Shown: positions 15,810 through 25,034, numbered from the stretch's first letter. The stretch: DNA of 64,000 nucleotides from Phytohabitans sp036906915 (GCF_036906915.1 NZ_JBAKHX010000017.1:47984-111983); one strand, 5' to 3'. Notes: generated from the sequence alone by a model not told the origin. Numbers and translations: made by a program.

Positions 15810-16814
15810 TTGAGCGCGGAGCTTGCCGCCGTCATCGCCGTGATCGTGATCGCGATGGCGTTCGACTACACCAACGGTTTCCACGACGCCGCGAACGCGA
15901 TCGCGACGAGCGTGTCGACGCGCGCGCTCACGCCGCGGGTCGCGCTCGTCATGGCGGCCATCGGTAACTTCATCGGCGCCCACTTCGGCGCGGGCGTGGC
16001 CAAGACGGTCGGCAGCGGCCTCGTGGATCTGCCGACCGGCGTCGCCAGTCTCGGCGTCGTCTTCGCCGGCGTGTTCGGCGCGATCGTCTGGAACCTGGTC
16101 ACCTGGTACTTCGGCCTGCCCTCGTCGTCGTCGCACGCTCTTATCGGCGGCATGGTGGGCGCGACGATCGCCGCCTCCGGCACCGTGCTGTGGAGCGGCA
16201 TCCTGGAGAGCGTCATCCTGCCGATGATCATGTCGCCGCTGGTGGGATTCGGGCTCGGGTACCTCGTGATGATCGCCGTGATGTGGCTCTTCCGCAACGG
16301 GCACCCGGGCAAGCTGAACAGGGGCTTCCGGTGGGCGCAGACGGTATCGGCCGCTGCCATGTCGGTCGGGCACGGCATGCAGGACGCCGCGAAGACCATC
16401 GGCATCATCGTGCTCGCGCTCTACGTCGGCGGGTACCAGGACGACGCCAAGACGATCCCCGAGTGGGCCTTCTGGACTTCGGCGACGGTGCTGGCGCTCG
16501 GCACGTACGCCGGTGGCTGGCGGATCATCCGCACCCTCGGCCGCAAGATCATCGACCTGCGGCCGCCGGAGGGCTTCGCCGCCGAGACTGTCGCCAGCTC
16601 GGTGCTCTACTTCAACGCCCTGGTGCTGGGCGCCCCGATCTCCACCACGCACACGATCACGTCAGCGATCATGGGCGTGGGCGCCACCAAGCGGCTGTCG
16701 GCGGTGCGTTGGGGCGTGGCCGGCAACATCGTCGGCGCCTGGATCCTGACGTTCCCGGCGGCGGGCCTGATCGCCAGCCTGGTCTACTTTCTGATCCGCC
16801 CCCTCTTCGCCTGA
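15810..16814 (+). CDS. Inorganic phosphate transporter, Pit family
   Basis: This 334-residue PiT (PF01384) transporter takes up metal-phosphate using the proton gradient. Duplicated signature motifs are visible: DYTNGFHDAANAIATSVSTRAL (residues 12-33, here cited in part) near the N-terminus and GAPISTTHTITSAIMGVG near the C-terminus. About ten hydrophobic helices are present. The TTG start at 15810 is required by the tight 3-nt gap after DUF47. A hairpin after the stop codon (16825-16879) is a likely bidirectional terminator. Confidence 0.92.
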   Translation: MSAELAAVIAVIVIAMAFDYTNGFHDAANAIATSVSTRALTPRVALVMAAIGNFIGAHFGAGVAKTVGSGLVDLPTGVASLGVVFAGVFGAIVWNLVTWYFGLPSSSSHALIGGMVGATIAASGTVLWSGILESVILPMIMSPLVGFGLGYLVMIAVMWLFRNGHPGKLNRGFRWAQTVSAAAMSVGHGMQDAAKTIGIIVLALYVGGYQDDAKTIPEWAFWTSATVLALGTYAGGWRIIRTLGRKIIDLRPPEGFAAETVASSVLYFNALVLGAPISTTHTITSAIMGVGATKRLSAVRWGVAGNIVGAWILTFPAAGLIASLVYFLIRPLFA

Positions 16815-16824
16815 CCCCTCCTTC

Positions 16825-16879
16825 GTGATCAGGGCGTCCTTCAAGTCGTTCCGACAACTCGAAGGACGCACCTGGTCAC
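16825..16879. terminator. Convergent intergenic hairpin
   Basis: GTGATCAGG-CGTCCTTC pairs with GAAGGACG-CCTGGTCAC around a loop of about 15 nt, between the convergent pit and oxidoreductase genes. It has small bulges and no clear T-run, so a bidirectional terminator is inferred mainly from position and stem length. Confidence 0.6.
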
Positions 16880-16892
16880 GCGCGTGTGCTGG

Positions 16893-17873
16893 TCAGTCCC
16901 GGTAGGAGACGCCTACCTCGGCGCGGACCTGGTCGAGCAGGCGCATGACCTCCAGGGTCGCCGCGTGCGGGACCAGCGGACTCTCCAGGAGACCCTCGCG
17001 CAAGCAGCGCTGCACCTCGGCGGCCTCGTGCTGGTAGCCACGGCCCTCGGTCGACCCCTTGAAGACCTCCGGCTCGGCGCCTTCGCGGTGCAGCACGAAC
17101 TCGCGCGCCGCGAAGAACGCGGGCGGCAGCTCGATCCGCCCCGCACTGCCCGTGATCAGTGCGGTGATCGGGGTACCGCGCACGATGCCGCAGGTCAGCG
17201 CGGCCAGCGCTCCAGACTCGTATCCGAAGATGATGGCGGTGTTCTCGTCGACGCCTTCGGCGGTCAGCTTGGCCCAGGCGCGCACGTGGTCCGGCACCCC
17301 GAGCAGCAGGTGAGCGAGGTGGATCGGGTACACGCCGAGGTCCAAGAGTGCGCCACCGCCCAGCTCACGCGCCCGCAGCCGGTGCGTCGCCTCGAAGGGT
17401 CCCGCGATGGAGAAGTCGGCGTGCACCGAGACCACATCGCCGATCGCGCCGTCCGCGACTACCTCGGCGAGCCGCCGGACCACCGGGTTGCAGCGCATCC
17501 ACATGGCCTCCATGAGGAAAAGCCCCCGGTCGCGGGCCATGGCGATCAGCTCGGCGCTGGTCTCCAGGTCAAGCGTCATCGGCTTTTCGCACAGCACCGC
17601 CCGCCCCGCCTCCAGGCAGATCCGGGTGGCCGCGTAGTGCGCCGAGTGCGGCGTGGCCACGTAAACCACGTCGAGGTCGTCATCGGCCGCCAACTCCGAC
17701 CACGAGCCGTACGCGCGCGGGATGTCGTATCGACCGGCGAACGCCTCCGCCGCCTCCTTGGAACGCGAGCCCACCGCCACGATCTCGGCGTCGGGCAGCA
17801 GCCGCAGGTCCTCGACGAACGTCGTGGCGATACCGCCGGTGGCCAGGATTCCCCATCGCACACGTTCACTCAT
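16893..17873 (-). CDS. Gfo/Idh/MocA family oxidoreductase
   Basis: This 326-residue NAD(P)-dependent oxidoreductase has an N-terminal Rossmann fold with WGILATGGIATTF and VAVGSRSKEAAEAFA. The conserved CEKPMTLDLE motif (about residue 95), whose lysine is near the nicotinamide, and FLMEAMWMRCNPV, typical of the dimeric dihydrodiol dehydrogenase-like group, follow. The start at 17873 (MSERVRWG) puts the Rossmann motif at the usual position; a start 21 nt upstream would only add a few residues. Substrate is unknown. Confidence 0.88.
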   Translation of the reverse strand: MSERVRWGILATGGIATTFVEDLRLLPDAEIVAVGSRSKEAAEAFAGRYDIPRAYGSWSELAADDDLDVVYVATPHSAHYAATRICLEAGRAVLCEKPMTLDLETSAELIAMARDRGLFLMEAMWMRCNPVVRRLAEVVADGAIGDVVSVHADFSIAGPFEATHRLRARELGGGALLDLGVYPIHLAHLLLGVPDHVRAWAKLTAEGVDENTAIIFGYESGALAALTCGIVRGTPITALITGSAGRIELPPAFFAAREFVLHREGAEPEVFKGSTEGRGYQHEAAEVQRCLREGLLESPLVPHAATLEVMRLLDQVRAEVGVSYRD

Positions 17874-17903
17874 GAAGCCCGATCGTACGGGCATACTGCG
17901 GGG

Positions 17904-18707
17904 ATGACGGACGAGGACGGGTGGCGGTTGCCGGACGCGCTCGTGGCGCGGGTGCGGCAGTTCGCCGCTGGCGAGGGCGGGCCGGTGCCCGTGCCGCGGG
18001 TCGCGGCCACGGTGGTGCTGCTCCGCCCCGCTGACGCCGGCTTCGAGGTCTACCTGCTGCGGCGCGCCGCCTCGATGGCGTTCGCCTCCGGGATGTACGC
18101 CTTCCCGGGCGGGAGTGTCGACCCTGCCGACGCCACCGCCGACCTCGCCTGGTCGGGGCCGGAGCCGGACGAGTGGGCGCGGCGGCTCGGGCGGTCACGC
18201 GAGGAGGCGCAGGCGGTGGTCTGCGCGGCGGTGCGCGAGGTATTCGAGGAGACTGGCGTGCTGTTGGCGGGGCCGGGGAGCGCGAGCGACGCCGATCGGC
18301 GGGCGCTGGTCGGCCGTGAGCTCGGCCTCGCCGAGCTGCTGTCGAGGCGCGGGCTGGTGCTGCGGTCGGACCTGCTGGGCGCCTGGGCGCGCTGGGTCAC
18401 GCCCGAGTTCGAGGCGCGCCGCTTCGACACGTACTTCTTCGTGGCCGCCCTGCCCGACGACCAGCGTGCCGAGGACGTCTCCGGCGAGGCGGACTACACG
18501 ACGTGGCTGCGTCCGGCCGAGGCCGTGGCTCGGTATGAGGCGGGGGAGTTGGCCATGCTCCCGCCCACCATCGTGCTGCTGCGACAGCTGTCCGCGTACC
18601 AGATGGTGGCTGACGTGTTGCGCGCGGCGGCCGACCGGGATGCGGCGGCGGCGGTGACGCCGCGCGCGGAGCTGGCCCCGGACGGCACCGTGCGCCTGAG
18701 GGTCTAG
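17904..18707 (+). CDS. NUDIX hydrolase, NUDT19-like
   Basis: This 267-residue protein begins MTDEDGWRLPDALVARVRQF and has VAATVVLLRPADAGFEVYLLR and FPGGSVDPAD before the Nudix core AAVREVFEETGVLLAG (about residue 115). An insertion of about 35 residues lies between the GG and the REVFEE helix, as in the NUDT19/coenzyme A diphosphatase-like group. The later segment WARWVTPEFEARRFDTYFFVA also fits that group. It is divergent from the oxidoreductase (30 nt) and overlaps pstB by 4 nt. Confidence 0.85.
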   Translation: MTDEDGWRLPDALVARVRQFAAGEGGPVPVPRVAATVVLLRPADAGFEVYLLRRAASMAFASGMYAFPGGSVDPADATADLAWSGPEPDEWARRLGRSREEAQAVVCAAVREVFEETGVLLAGPGSASDADRRALVGRELGLAELLSRRGLVLRSDLLGAWARWVTPEFEARRFDTYFFVAALPDDQRAEDVSGEADYTTWLRPAEAVARYEAGELAMLPPTIVLLRQLSAYQMVADVLRAAADRDAAAAVTPRAELAPDGTVRLRV

Positions 18708-19585
18708 CCGAAGCGGCCGGTGATGTAGTCCTCCGTGCGCTTGTCGGCGGGGTTCGTGAAGATGCGACCGGTCTCGTTGAACTCGACCAGCCGCCCGTGC
18801 CGCACCTGCTTGTCGTCGACCTCGGCGGTGAAGAAGGCGGTGTAGTGGCTGACCCGCGCCGCCTGCTGCATGTTGTGCGTGACGATGACGATCGTGTAGG
18901 TCTTCGCCAGCTCGTGCATCAGGTCTTCGATCTTGCCGGTGGCGATCGGGTCGAGCGCCGAGCAGGGCTCGTCCATGAGGATCACGTCGGGGCGTACCGC
19001 GATCGTGCGGGCGATGCACAGCCGCTGCTGCTGGCCGCCGGAGAGGGACAGGCCGCTCATCTTGAGCTTGTCCTTCACCTCGTCCCACAGTGCGGCACCG
19101 ACCAGCGCCTCTTCGACCCGGTCCGACAGGTTGTCCTTCATCCCGTTGATGCGCAGCCCGTAGGCGACGTTGTCGAAGATGGACTTCGGGAACGGGTTGG
19201 GCTTCTGGAACACCATGCCGATCCGCCGGCGCACCTGGATCGGATCGACGTCCCTGGCGTAGAGGTTCTGGCCGTGGTAGGTCACCTGGCCGGCGACCCG
19301 GGCGCCGGGCACCAGGTCGTTCATCCGGTTGAGCGAGCGCAGGATGGTCGACTTGCCGCAGCCGGAGGGCCCGATCATCGCGGTGATCTGGTTTTGCCGG
19401 ATGGGCATCGACGTGCCGCGGACCGCCTCGTAGGTGCCGTAGAAGACGCTGACGTCCTTCAGCGCCATGACCGGTGTGCCGGCGGCATGTGGCGTGTCCT
19501 GGACTCCCCAGCCACTGGTCGGGGCGTTGATGCTGACGGAGGGGCGATCGGTCACGGTGGTTGCCTCGTGGTGGGGGATGGTCAT
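18704..19585 (-). CDS. pstB: Phosphate ABC transporter ATP-binding protein
   Basis: This 293-residue ABC ATPase powers high-affinity phosphate uptake with PstSCA. Walker A is GPSGCGKST (about residue 72), the Q-loop region is MVFQKPNPFPKSIFDNVAYG, the signature is LSLSGGQQQRLCIARTIAV, and Walker B is VILMDEPCSALDPIATGKIE. These PstB-specific motifs, notably KPNPFPKSI and SALDPI, make the assignment firm. It lies 3 nt after pstA and is the last gene of pstSCAB. The N-terminal about 35 residues are a variable extension. Confidence 0.97.
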   Translation of the reverse strand: MTIPHHEATTVTDRPSVSINAPTSGWGVQDTPHAAGTPVMALKDVSVFYGTYEAVRGTSMPIRQNQITAMIGPSGCGKSTILRSLNRMNDLVPGARVAGQVTYHGQNLYARDVDPIQVRRRIGMVFQKPNPFPKSIFDNVAYGLRINGMKDNLSDRVEEALVGAALWDEVKDKLKMSGLSLSGGQQQRLCIARTIAVRPDVILMDEPCSALDPIATGKIEDLMHELAKTYTIVIVTHNMQQAARVSHYTAFFTAEVDDKQVRHGRLVEFNETGRIFTNPADKRTEDYITGRFG

Positions 19586-19588
19586 GGG

Positions 19589-20494
19589 TCAGCGCTCCTT
19601 AATCGCGAAGCGGTTGGCGATGAAGCGGGCGATGATCGTGAAAATCAGCACGATCGCGATCAGGGTTAGCGCGGCGCCCCAGGCCCGATCCTGCGCGATC
19701 TGGAACGGCTGGCTGGCGTTGCTGAAGATCTGCGCTGGCAGCGCGGTGTTTTCGCCGCTGAAGAGGTTCCAGTTGGTGGCGTTGACGGCGCCAACGACGA
19801 AGATGATCGGCGCGGTCTCGCCGGCGGCGCGAGCGATCGCCAGCAGCGAACCGCTGGTGATGCCGGAGATCGCCGCGGGCAGCACCACGGTGACGGTGGT
19901 GCGCCACTTTCGGGCGCCCAGTGCGAGACTGGCCTGGCGCAGCTCGTCGGGGACGAGCTTGAGCATCTCCTCGGTGCTGCGGATCACGACCGGCAGCATG
20001 AGGCAGGCGAGCGCGAGCGCGCCGGCGAAGCCGCTGCGCGCCTCGAAGGTCAGCACCCAGATGGTGTAGATGAACAGGCCCATGATGATCGACGGCACGC
20101 CGGTCATGATGTCGGCCAGCATCCGGATCAGCCGAGCGAGCGGGCGCTGCTTGCCGTACTCGTTGAGGTAGATCGCGCCCAGGACGCCGAGCGGGACCGC
20201 CATCAGCGCGGCGCCGCCGGTGATGAGGAGCGTGCCGATGATCGCGGGGCCCATGCCCCCGCCGGCTCGGCGTACCGACAGGGAGATGTCCTCGGTGAGG
20301 AATTCCCCGCTCATGATGCCGCCGCCCTTGGAGATGACCGAGTACACGACCAGGCCAAGCGGGACGATGGCGATCACCAGTGCCAGGGTGATCGCGCCGA
20401 GGGCGACCTGGTTGGTGATCCGCCGCCGGGTGGAGAGTGCGCGGCGGGTGAGATCGGGGGTGCCCCGGCTGGTCCTTTCCAGGGTCGTCGTCAT
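19589..20494 (-). CDS. pstA: Phosphate ABC transporter permease PstA
   Basis: This 301-residue permease has six hydrophobic helices. It shows GIMSGEFLTED, the PstA-typical GGGMGPAIIGTLLITGGAALM, and the EAA-like cytoplasmic loop QASLALGARKWRTTVTVVLP before ISGITSGSLLAIARAAGETAP. The start ATG at 20494 overlaps the pstC stop by 4 nt; upstream in-frame sequence is only the antisense reading of pstC. It forms the membrane channel with PstC. Confidence 0.96.
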   Translation of the reverse strand: MTTTLERTSRGTPDLTRRALSTRRRITNQVALGAITLALVIAIVPLGLVVYSVISKGGGIMSGEFLTEDISLSVRRAGGGMGPAIIGTLLITGGAALMAVPLGVLGAIYLNEYGKQRPLARLIRMLADIMTGVPSIIMGLFIYTIWVLTFEARSGFAGALALACLMLPVVIRSTEEMLKLVPDELRQASLALGARKWRTTVTVVLPAAISGITSGSLLAIARAAGETAPIIFVVGAVNATNWNLFSGENTALPAQIFSNASQPFQIAQDRAWGAALTLIAIVLIFTIIARFIANRFAIKER

Positions 20495-21459
20495 GACGTG
20501 GCTCCCCTCATGCGGGCCTCCGCGCGCCGCACGATGGCCTGCGCGAGCGTGTTGATGATGACCGTCATCGCGAACAGCACGACGCCGAGGCCGATCAGGG
20601 CCGCGGTGAACGTGCCGGTCGACTCGCCGATCTGGCTGACGATGACCGACGGCATGGCATTGCCGCTGGCGAAGACGTTCGCCGTGATCTGGGTGGAGCC
20701 GCCGATGACCAGCGTGATGGCGATCGTCTCGCCCATCGCGCGGCCGAGGCCGAGGATGACCGCGCCGACGAGGCCGCCGAAACTGTGCGGGAAGACCGCG
20801 CCCTTGATCATCTCCCAGCGGGTGGCGCCGAGGGCGAGCGCCGCGTCCTTGTCGGCCTGCGGCACGGTGCTGAACACCTCGCGTGAGATCGACGTGATGA
20901 TCGGGACGATCATGATGGCGACGATGAGGCCGGCGGTCATGAAGCTGCGACCGCTGCCGATCGGCTCGGCGAAGACGCTGCCTACCACCGGGATGCCGCC
21001 GAGCACGTCGTGGAACCAGCGGTAGACCGGCACCAGCTTGGGCGCGACGACCAGCACGCCCCACAGGCCGAAGACCACCGACGGGACGGCGGCGAGGAGG
21101 TCGATCACGGTGATCGCCGGTCCGCGCAGGCGGCGCGGTGCCAGCTCGGTGAGGAAGAGCGCGATGCCGATCGAGACCGGCACGGCGAAGATCAGGGAGA
21201 TCAGCGACACGAGCGCCGTGCCGTAGATGAACGCCAGGGCGCCGAAGACCTCAGCGGGCGGGTCCCAGGTGCGCTCCGTGATGAAGCTAAGGCCCATGTG
21301 GCTGAATGCGGGCCACGCCTCACGGGTGGTGGTGATGAGGATCAACGCCAGTACGGCGAGCACCAGCAGGCCGGCGGCGAGCGCCAAAATCATGAAGGAG
21401 CGGTCGGCCCGTGGCCCGCCGCCCCGACTTGTCAGGGTGGTGTGCGTTTCAGTCGTCAC
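20491..21459 (-). CDS. pstC: Phosphate ABC transporter permease PstC
   Basis: This 322-residue permease has an N-terminal cytoplasmic tail, a first helix MILALAAGLLVLAVLALIL, and the PstC segments FGALAFIYGTALVSLISLIFA and PVSIGIALFLTELAP. The EAA-like loop DAALALGATRWEMIKGAVFP and GLGRAMGETIAITLVIGG follow. It is separated from pstS by 78 nt and coupled to pstA by an ATGA overlap. Confidence 0.96.
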   Translation of the reverse strand: MTTETHTTLTSRGGGPRADRSFMILALAAGLLVLAVLALILITTTREAWPAFSHMGLSFITERTWDPPAEVFGALAFIYGTALVSLISLIFAVPVSIGIALFLTELAPRRLRGPAITVIDLLAAVPSVVFGLWGVLVVAPKLVPVYRWFHDVLGGIPVVGSVFAEPIGSGRSFMTAGLIVAIMIVPIITSISREVFSTVPQADKDAALALGATRWEMIKGAVFPHSFGGLVGAVILGLGRAMGETIAITLVIGGSTQITANVFASGNAMPSVIVSQIGESTGTFTAALIGLGVVLFAMTVIINTLAQAIVRRAEARMRGATS

Positions 21460-21537
21460 GCTCTCAACTCCGGGGCTGGTGGTGCCGCCAAGGGCGGGAT
21501 CATCGCTGATCCCGCCCTTGAACTCAGCTATCGGTCG

Positions 21538-22620
21538 TCACTGGATCTTGTCGAGCTGGGCGAGCGCCTTGGTCTTCAGCGCGTCCGGCAGCGGCGCGAA
21601 GTCCACCTCCGGCGCGAGCGTCTGACCGTCGTTGAGCAGGTAGGTGACGAAGCCCTTGACCAGGTCCTTCTTGGCCGGGTCGTCGTACTTGGTGCGGACC
21701 AGGATGTAGGTCGGCGCGGTGATTGGGTAGGTCGTGGCGCCGGCCGCGTTCAGCGGGTCGTAGGTGAGGTCATCCTTGACCGTCGCGCCGTCCAGAGCCG
21801 CGGTGGCGCCGTCGAGGCTGGCCGCGACGAACTGGCCGTCCTTGTTCTTGATGGCCGCGAACTTCAGGCCGCTCTCCCTCGCATCGCTGAAGTCGACGTA
21901 GCCGATGCCGCCGTCGGACGACTTGATCAGCTGCGCCACGCCGGTGTTCTTCTCGGCACCCTGGGTGCTGGCCGGCCAGTTCACGGTGTCGCCGCTGTCC
22001 AGCTTCCAGGTGCTCGGGGCCGCGGCCTTCAGGTACTTGGTGAAGTTGTTCGTGGTGCCCGAGCCGTCCGAGCGGTGCGCGACGGTGATCTTCTTGGCGG
22101 GCAGGGTCACGCCGGGGTTGTCCGCCTTGATCGCGGCGTCATCCCAGCTGGTGATCTCGGCCTGGAAGATCTTCGCGAGCGTGTCCGGGCTGAGCTGCAG
22201 CTTGTCAACGCCGTTGAGGTTGTACGAGACGGTGATGGGCGCGGCCACGGTCGGCACGTAGAGGAAGGAGTCGGCGGGGACGCCGTCGGTGTCCTTGACC
22301 AAGCTGTCACTGCCCGCGAAGTCGACGAGGTTCGCGCCGAAGTCCTTCTTACCCTGGCCGGAACCGACCGAGTTGTAGGTGACGGACAGCTTCGAGGCCA
22401 CGCCCTTGAATTCTGCGATCGCCTCGGTGTAGAAGGCGTTCGGGAAGCTGGCGCCTCCGCCCTTGAGCTCGCCGGACAGGTTCGCGTATTGGTTGGAGCC
22501 CGAACCGGCGTCGGTGCCGGTGTCGCCGCTGTCGTCGTTGCCACCACAGCCGGCAAGCGCGATCGTTGCGACGAGCGCGACGCCAGCGAGGACGCGCCGC
22601 GAAAGCACGTTGCGGTTCAC
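21538..22620 (-). CDS. pstS: Phosphate-binding lipoprotein PstS
   Basis: This 360-residue periplasmic-type binding protein is anchored as a lipoprotein; the lipobox LAGC is at residues 22-25, followed by a Gly/Ser/Asp linker. GGGASFPNAFYTEAIAEFKG is the usual start of the mature fold. Phosphate ligands are in YNSVGSGQGKKDF, FAGSDSLV and HRSDGSGTTNNFTKYL. It is the first gene of pstSCAB and has a PHO box about 90 nt upstream, so it should be induced by phosphate starvation through PhoP. Confidence 0.97.
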   Translation of the reverse strand: MNRNVLSRRVLAGVALVATIALAGCGGNDDSGDTGTDAGSGSNQYANLSGELKGGGASFPNAFYTEAIAEFKGVASKLSVTYNSVGSGQGKKDFGANLVDFAGSDSLVKDTDGVPADSFLYVPTVAAPITVSYNLNGVDKLQLSPDTLAKIFQAEITSWDDAAIKADNPGVTLPAKKITVAHRSDGSGTTNNFTKYLKAAAPSTWKLDSGDTVNWPASTQGAEKNTGVAQLIKSSDGGIGYVDFSDARESGLKFAAIKNKDGQFVAASLDGATAALDGATVKDDLTYDPLNAAGATTYPITAPTYILVRTKYDDPAKKDLVKGFVTYLLNDGQTLAPEVDFAPLPDALKTKALAQLDKIQ

Positions 22621-22709
22621 CTCAGGTAAGCCTCTCTTTTAAGGGATCGCCCGGCCGTGCCGGCCCGACGTCGCCGACGCTAAAAGCGGCAGGTAGCCGG
22701 CTTCCCGGG

Positions 22710-22731
22710 CGTGGGTGAACGCGGGGTGAAC
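22710..22731 (-). promoter_or_regulatory. PHO box (PhoP operator)
   Basis: On the minus strand two adjacent 11-nt direct repeats read GTTCACCCCGC and GTTCACCCACG, matching the actinomycete PhoP consensus unit (GTTCACC plus 4 nt). They lie 90-111 nt upstream of the pstS start codon. Confidence 0.88.
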
Positions 22732-22822
22732 TCATGCCGCCACCAAGATTGCGTGCGGCTGAGGGCGAGTTGTCCGTTCCGTGAACTGAGAGACTGGTGA
22801 CGGAAATATCCGGTATAGGCCG

Positions 22823-23761
22823 TTAGTGGCCGTATCGATAACTGACGTCCGTTGACCACCGCGCGAATCCGAGACCCTCGTAGAGCGCCAGGGCGCGGAC
22901 ATTCGACTCATCGACGTACAACATCGCCTGGTCAAGACCGCGTCCTCGCAGGTGGCGCAGGCCCGCCACGGTCAGCGCGCGGCCCAGGCCCAGGCCATGC
23001 GCGCTAGGGTCCACGCCCACGACGTACACCTCGCCGATCGGCTGGTGCTCGTGGTGATGGCCGTGCACCTTCGTCCAGTGGAATCCGAGCAGATGCTTGC
23101 TCGACCGGTCCACCGCCAGCAGGAAGCCTTCTGGGTCGAACCAGGGCTCCGCCATCCGCACGTGCAGGTCGCGCAGCGTCCACCGCCCCTGGTCAGGGTG
23201 GTCGGCGAACGCGCGTGCGTTTACCTCGACCCACGCCACGTCGTCGTCGCCCGGCCTGAACGGCCGTACCTCCACGCCGTCCGGCACCCGCGGCTCGGGC
23301 AGCGCCGCGAACAGCGACCGCCGCATCTGCAACAGCACCCGAGACCGCGTGAACCCCAGGCTCAGCGCCAGAGCACCCGCCGACGGGTGGTCACCATGCG
23401 CCCACAGCCGCAGGCGTCCGCGCGGGTCCGCCCCGTCGATGGCGGCCATCGCCGCCTTTACCAGGGTGCGGCCCAGGCCGTGCCGCCGGCGCAGCGGATG
23501 CACGACCAACTCGGCCGCCGCGCCCTCCACCTCGTCGGTGGTGTCCAGATGCGCATAGCCGGCGAGCGCGCCGTCGTGGTCCCGGATCAGCAGGTGTACC
23601 GCTGGCGTGTCACCGCCGTGCCGGATATGCAGGACCACGTGCTCGGAGAGCGGGTACGCCCCGTCGGTGTCGCCAGCTGCCCGGGCCAGCCCGAGCACAT
23701 CCTCCACGTCGGTGGGGGAAAGGTGGTCGATCCGCGCCACCGCGGGCTGCACAGACGTCAC
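22823..23761 (-). CDS. mshD: Mycothiol synthase
   Basis: This 312-residue tandem-GNAT enzyme acetylates Cys-GlcN-Ins in the last step of mycothiol synthesis. The N-terminal GNAT half has ELVVHPLRRRHGLGRTLV. The C-terminal half has the acetyl-CoA loop GEVYVVGVDPSAHGLGLGRAL and the end motif LYVDESNVRALALYEGLGF, both characteristic of MshD. WTKVHGHHHEHQPIGEVYV is a family hallmark. Its place near pst and glnR matches the mycobacterial order glnR-mshD-phoT. Confidence 0.95.
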   Translation of the reverse strand: MTSVQPAVARIDHLSPTDVEDVLGLARAAGDTDGAYPLSEHVVLHIRHGGDTPAVHLLIRDHDGALAGYAHLDTTDEVEGAAAELVVHPLRRRHGLGRTLVKAAMAAIDGADPRGRLRLWAHGDHPSAGALALSLGFTRSRVLLQMRRSLFAALPEPRVPDGVEVRPFRPGDDDVAWVEVNARAFADHPDQGRWTLRDLHVRMAEPWFDPEGFLLAVDRSSKHLLGFHWTKVHGHHHEHQPIGEVYVVGVDPSAHGLGLGRALTVAGLRHLRGRGLDQAMLYVDESNVRALALYEGLGFARWSTDVSYRYGH

Positions 23762-23782
23762 GGCAATACGGTATCGGGTACC

Positions 23783-24706
23783 TCAGATCTGTCCCGGCTT
23801 GACGGGGAGCTCGAACCCGTGCCGCCGCGGCGCGTCGGTACCCGGCGGGAGCGCGCCGAGCTGGAAGCGCCGGCTGAGGTTGGGCAGGATCGAACGCAGC
23901 GCGATGACGGTGCCGCGGCGGTCACCCCCCGCGTCGTGCAGTAACACGATCGCGCCCCGCCTCGTGCTGGCGTTGACAGTGCCGGCGATGCTGCCGGCGC
24001 TCGGCTTTCGCCAGTCCTGCGGGTCGACTATCCAGTGCAGCGACGTCATGCCCAACTCGCGGGCCACGCCGACGACGCCGGCGGTCCAGGCGCCGCCCGG
24101 CTGCCGGTAGTACGAGACACGGGAGCCCGGTGCGGCGGCCCGGATCGCGTTGTTGGCACGGATCAGGTTGGCCCGGATGGTCGCACGTGACCTCGCGCCG
24201 AGGCTTATGTCGTGATCCCACGAGTGGTTGCACAACGTGTGGCCGTCGTCGGCGATCGCCTTCACCAGGCCCGGGAACGCTTTCGCGTTGACGCCCACCA
24301 GGCAGAATGTGGCCTTGATCCGGTGTCGTCTAAGCAGTTCGAGCGTCTCCGGGGTGTGCTTGGGATCCGGCCCGTCATCGAACGTCAACGCCACGGTGTG
24401 CGTACCGGTCGTGCGGCGGCTACCGAACGGGCCGCCGCGTTCGGCGGGGAGTGGCGGCCGGTTGGGGCCGGTGACGGGCTGCCGGGCGGGCGCGAACCGT
24501 TGGGCCGCTGGCCTGCCGGGCGTCTCGGTCGGGGCGGCCTCCGGCTTGGGTGTCGTCTGGGGCGCCGTTCGCGGCCCCGCGCTTGGCCGTCCCGGGATCC
24601 GGCCCGCGAGGTATCCGCTGAGCACCACCGCGCCCACTACTCCCACGACGATCAGCAGCGTGCGTAGGTACCGTGCGCCGCCCCCCGCCTCATGCGCACC
24701 ATTCAC
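23783..24706 (-). CDS. Polysaccharide deacetylase family protein (membrane-anchored)
   Basis: This 307-residue NodB-homology protein has a cytoplasmic stub, a transmembrane helix at about residues 14-32 (TLLIVVGVVGAVVLSGYLAG), a Pro/Thr-rich extracytoplasmic linker, and the catalytic domain from about residue 105. Motif 1 is TFDDGPDPKHTPETL with the DD pair, motif 2 is HTLCNHSWDHD with the metal-binding HxxxH, and motif 3 includes YYRQPGGAW. The expected role is removal of acetyl groups from a cell-surface glycan such as peptidoglycan; the substrate is not shown. It lies 21 nt upstream of mshD. Confidence 0.9.
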   Translation of the reverse strand: MNGAHEAGGGARYLRTLLIVVGVVGAVVLSGYLAGRIPGRPSAGPRTAPQTTPKPEAAPTETPGRPAAQRFAPARQPVTGPNRPPLPAERGGPFGSRRTTGTHTVALTFDDGPDPKHTPETLELLRRHRIKATFCLVGVNAKAFPGLVKAIADDGHTLCNHSWDHDISLGARSRATIRANLIRANNAIRAAAPGSRVSYYRQPGGAWTAGVVGVARELGMTSLHWIVDPQDWRKPSAGSIAGTVNASTRRGAIVLLHDAGGDRRGTVIALRSILPNLSRRFQLGALPPGTDAPRRHGFELPVKPGQI

Positions 24707-24785
24707 AACGAGAAGAATAATTCCGACAATCCCCGCTCAGGCCTCTTTACCGACATTGGCCGCTCTTTCCCACCCTGCTTTCGCC

Positions 24786-24869
24786 GATCAAGGGCAAACG
24801 CACGTGGTCCGATCTCTAAACCACGTGCGTTTGCCCTTGATCGACGGCGATGTCCTTGATCGGCGAGCG
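24786..24869 (+). repeat. 84-nt palindromic element, copy 2
   Basis: The palindrome at 24786-24842 has arms GATCAAGGGCAAACGCACG and its complement around a centre with GATCTC. Then come 13 nt and TTGATCGGCGAGCG, giving 84 nt exactly as in copy 1. It lies in a 438-nt gene-free spacer (24707-25144) between the deacetylase and glnR genes. That spacer otherwise holds only copy 3 and a short tandem run of ggcgtccgtgcg-type units near 24980-25030. Confidence 0.88.
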
Positions 24870-25034
24870 GGCCGCTGTGGGTCGAGGCCGCGCCAATCGG
24901 GCGCTGGCCCGTGCGCCGGCCCAGATGGGTGCCGGAATCGCTACGCCGGCGCCGGGCCCGGACCCGCCGCGCGTCATGCGGCGTCCGTGCGCGTGTGCGT
25001 GGCGTCCGTGCGTGTGGCGTCCGTGCGCGTGGCG

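Noticed and set aside
18704..22620. phoU expected inside the pst operon
   Set aside because: No PhoU-type gene is present between 18.7 and 22.6 kb; the only PhoU-like protein in the window is the DUF47 protein paired with Pit.
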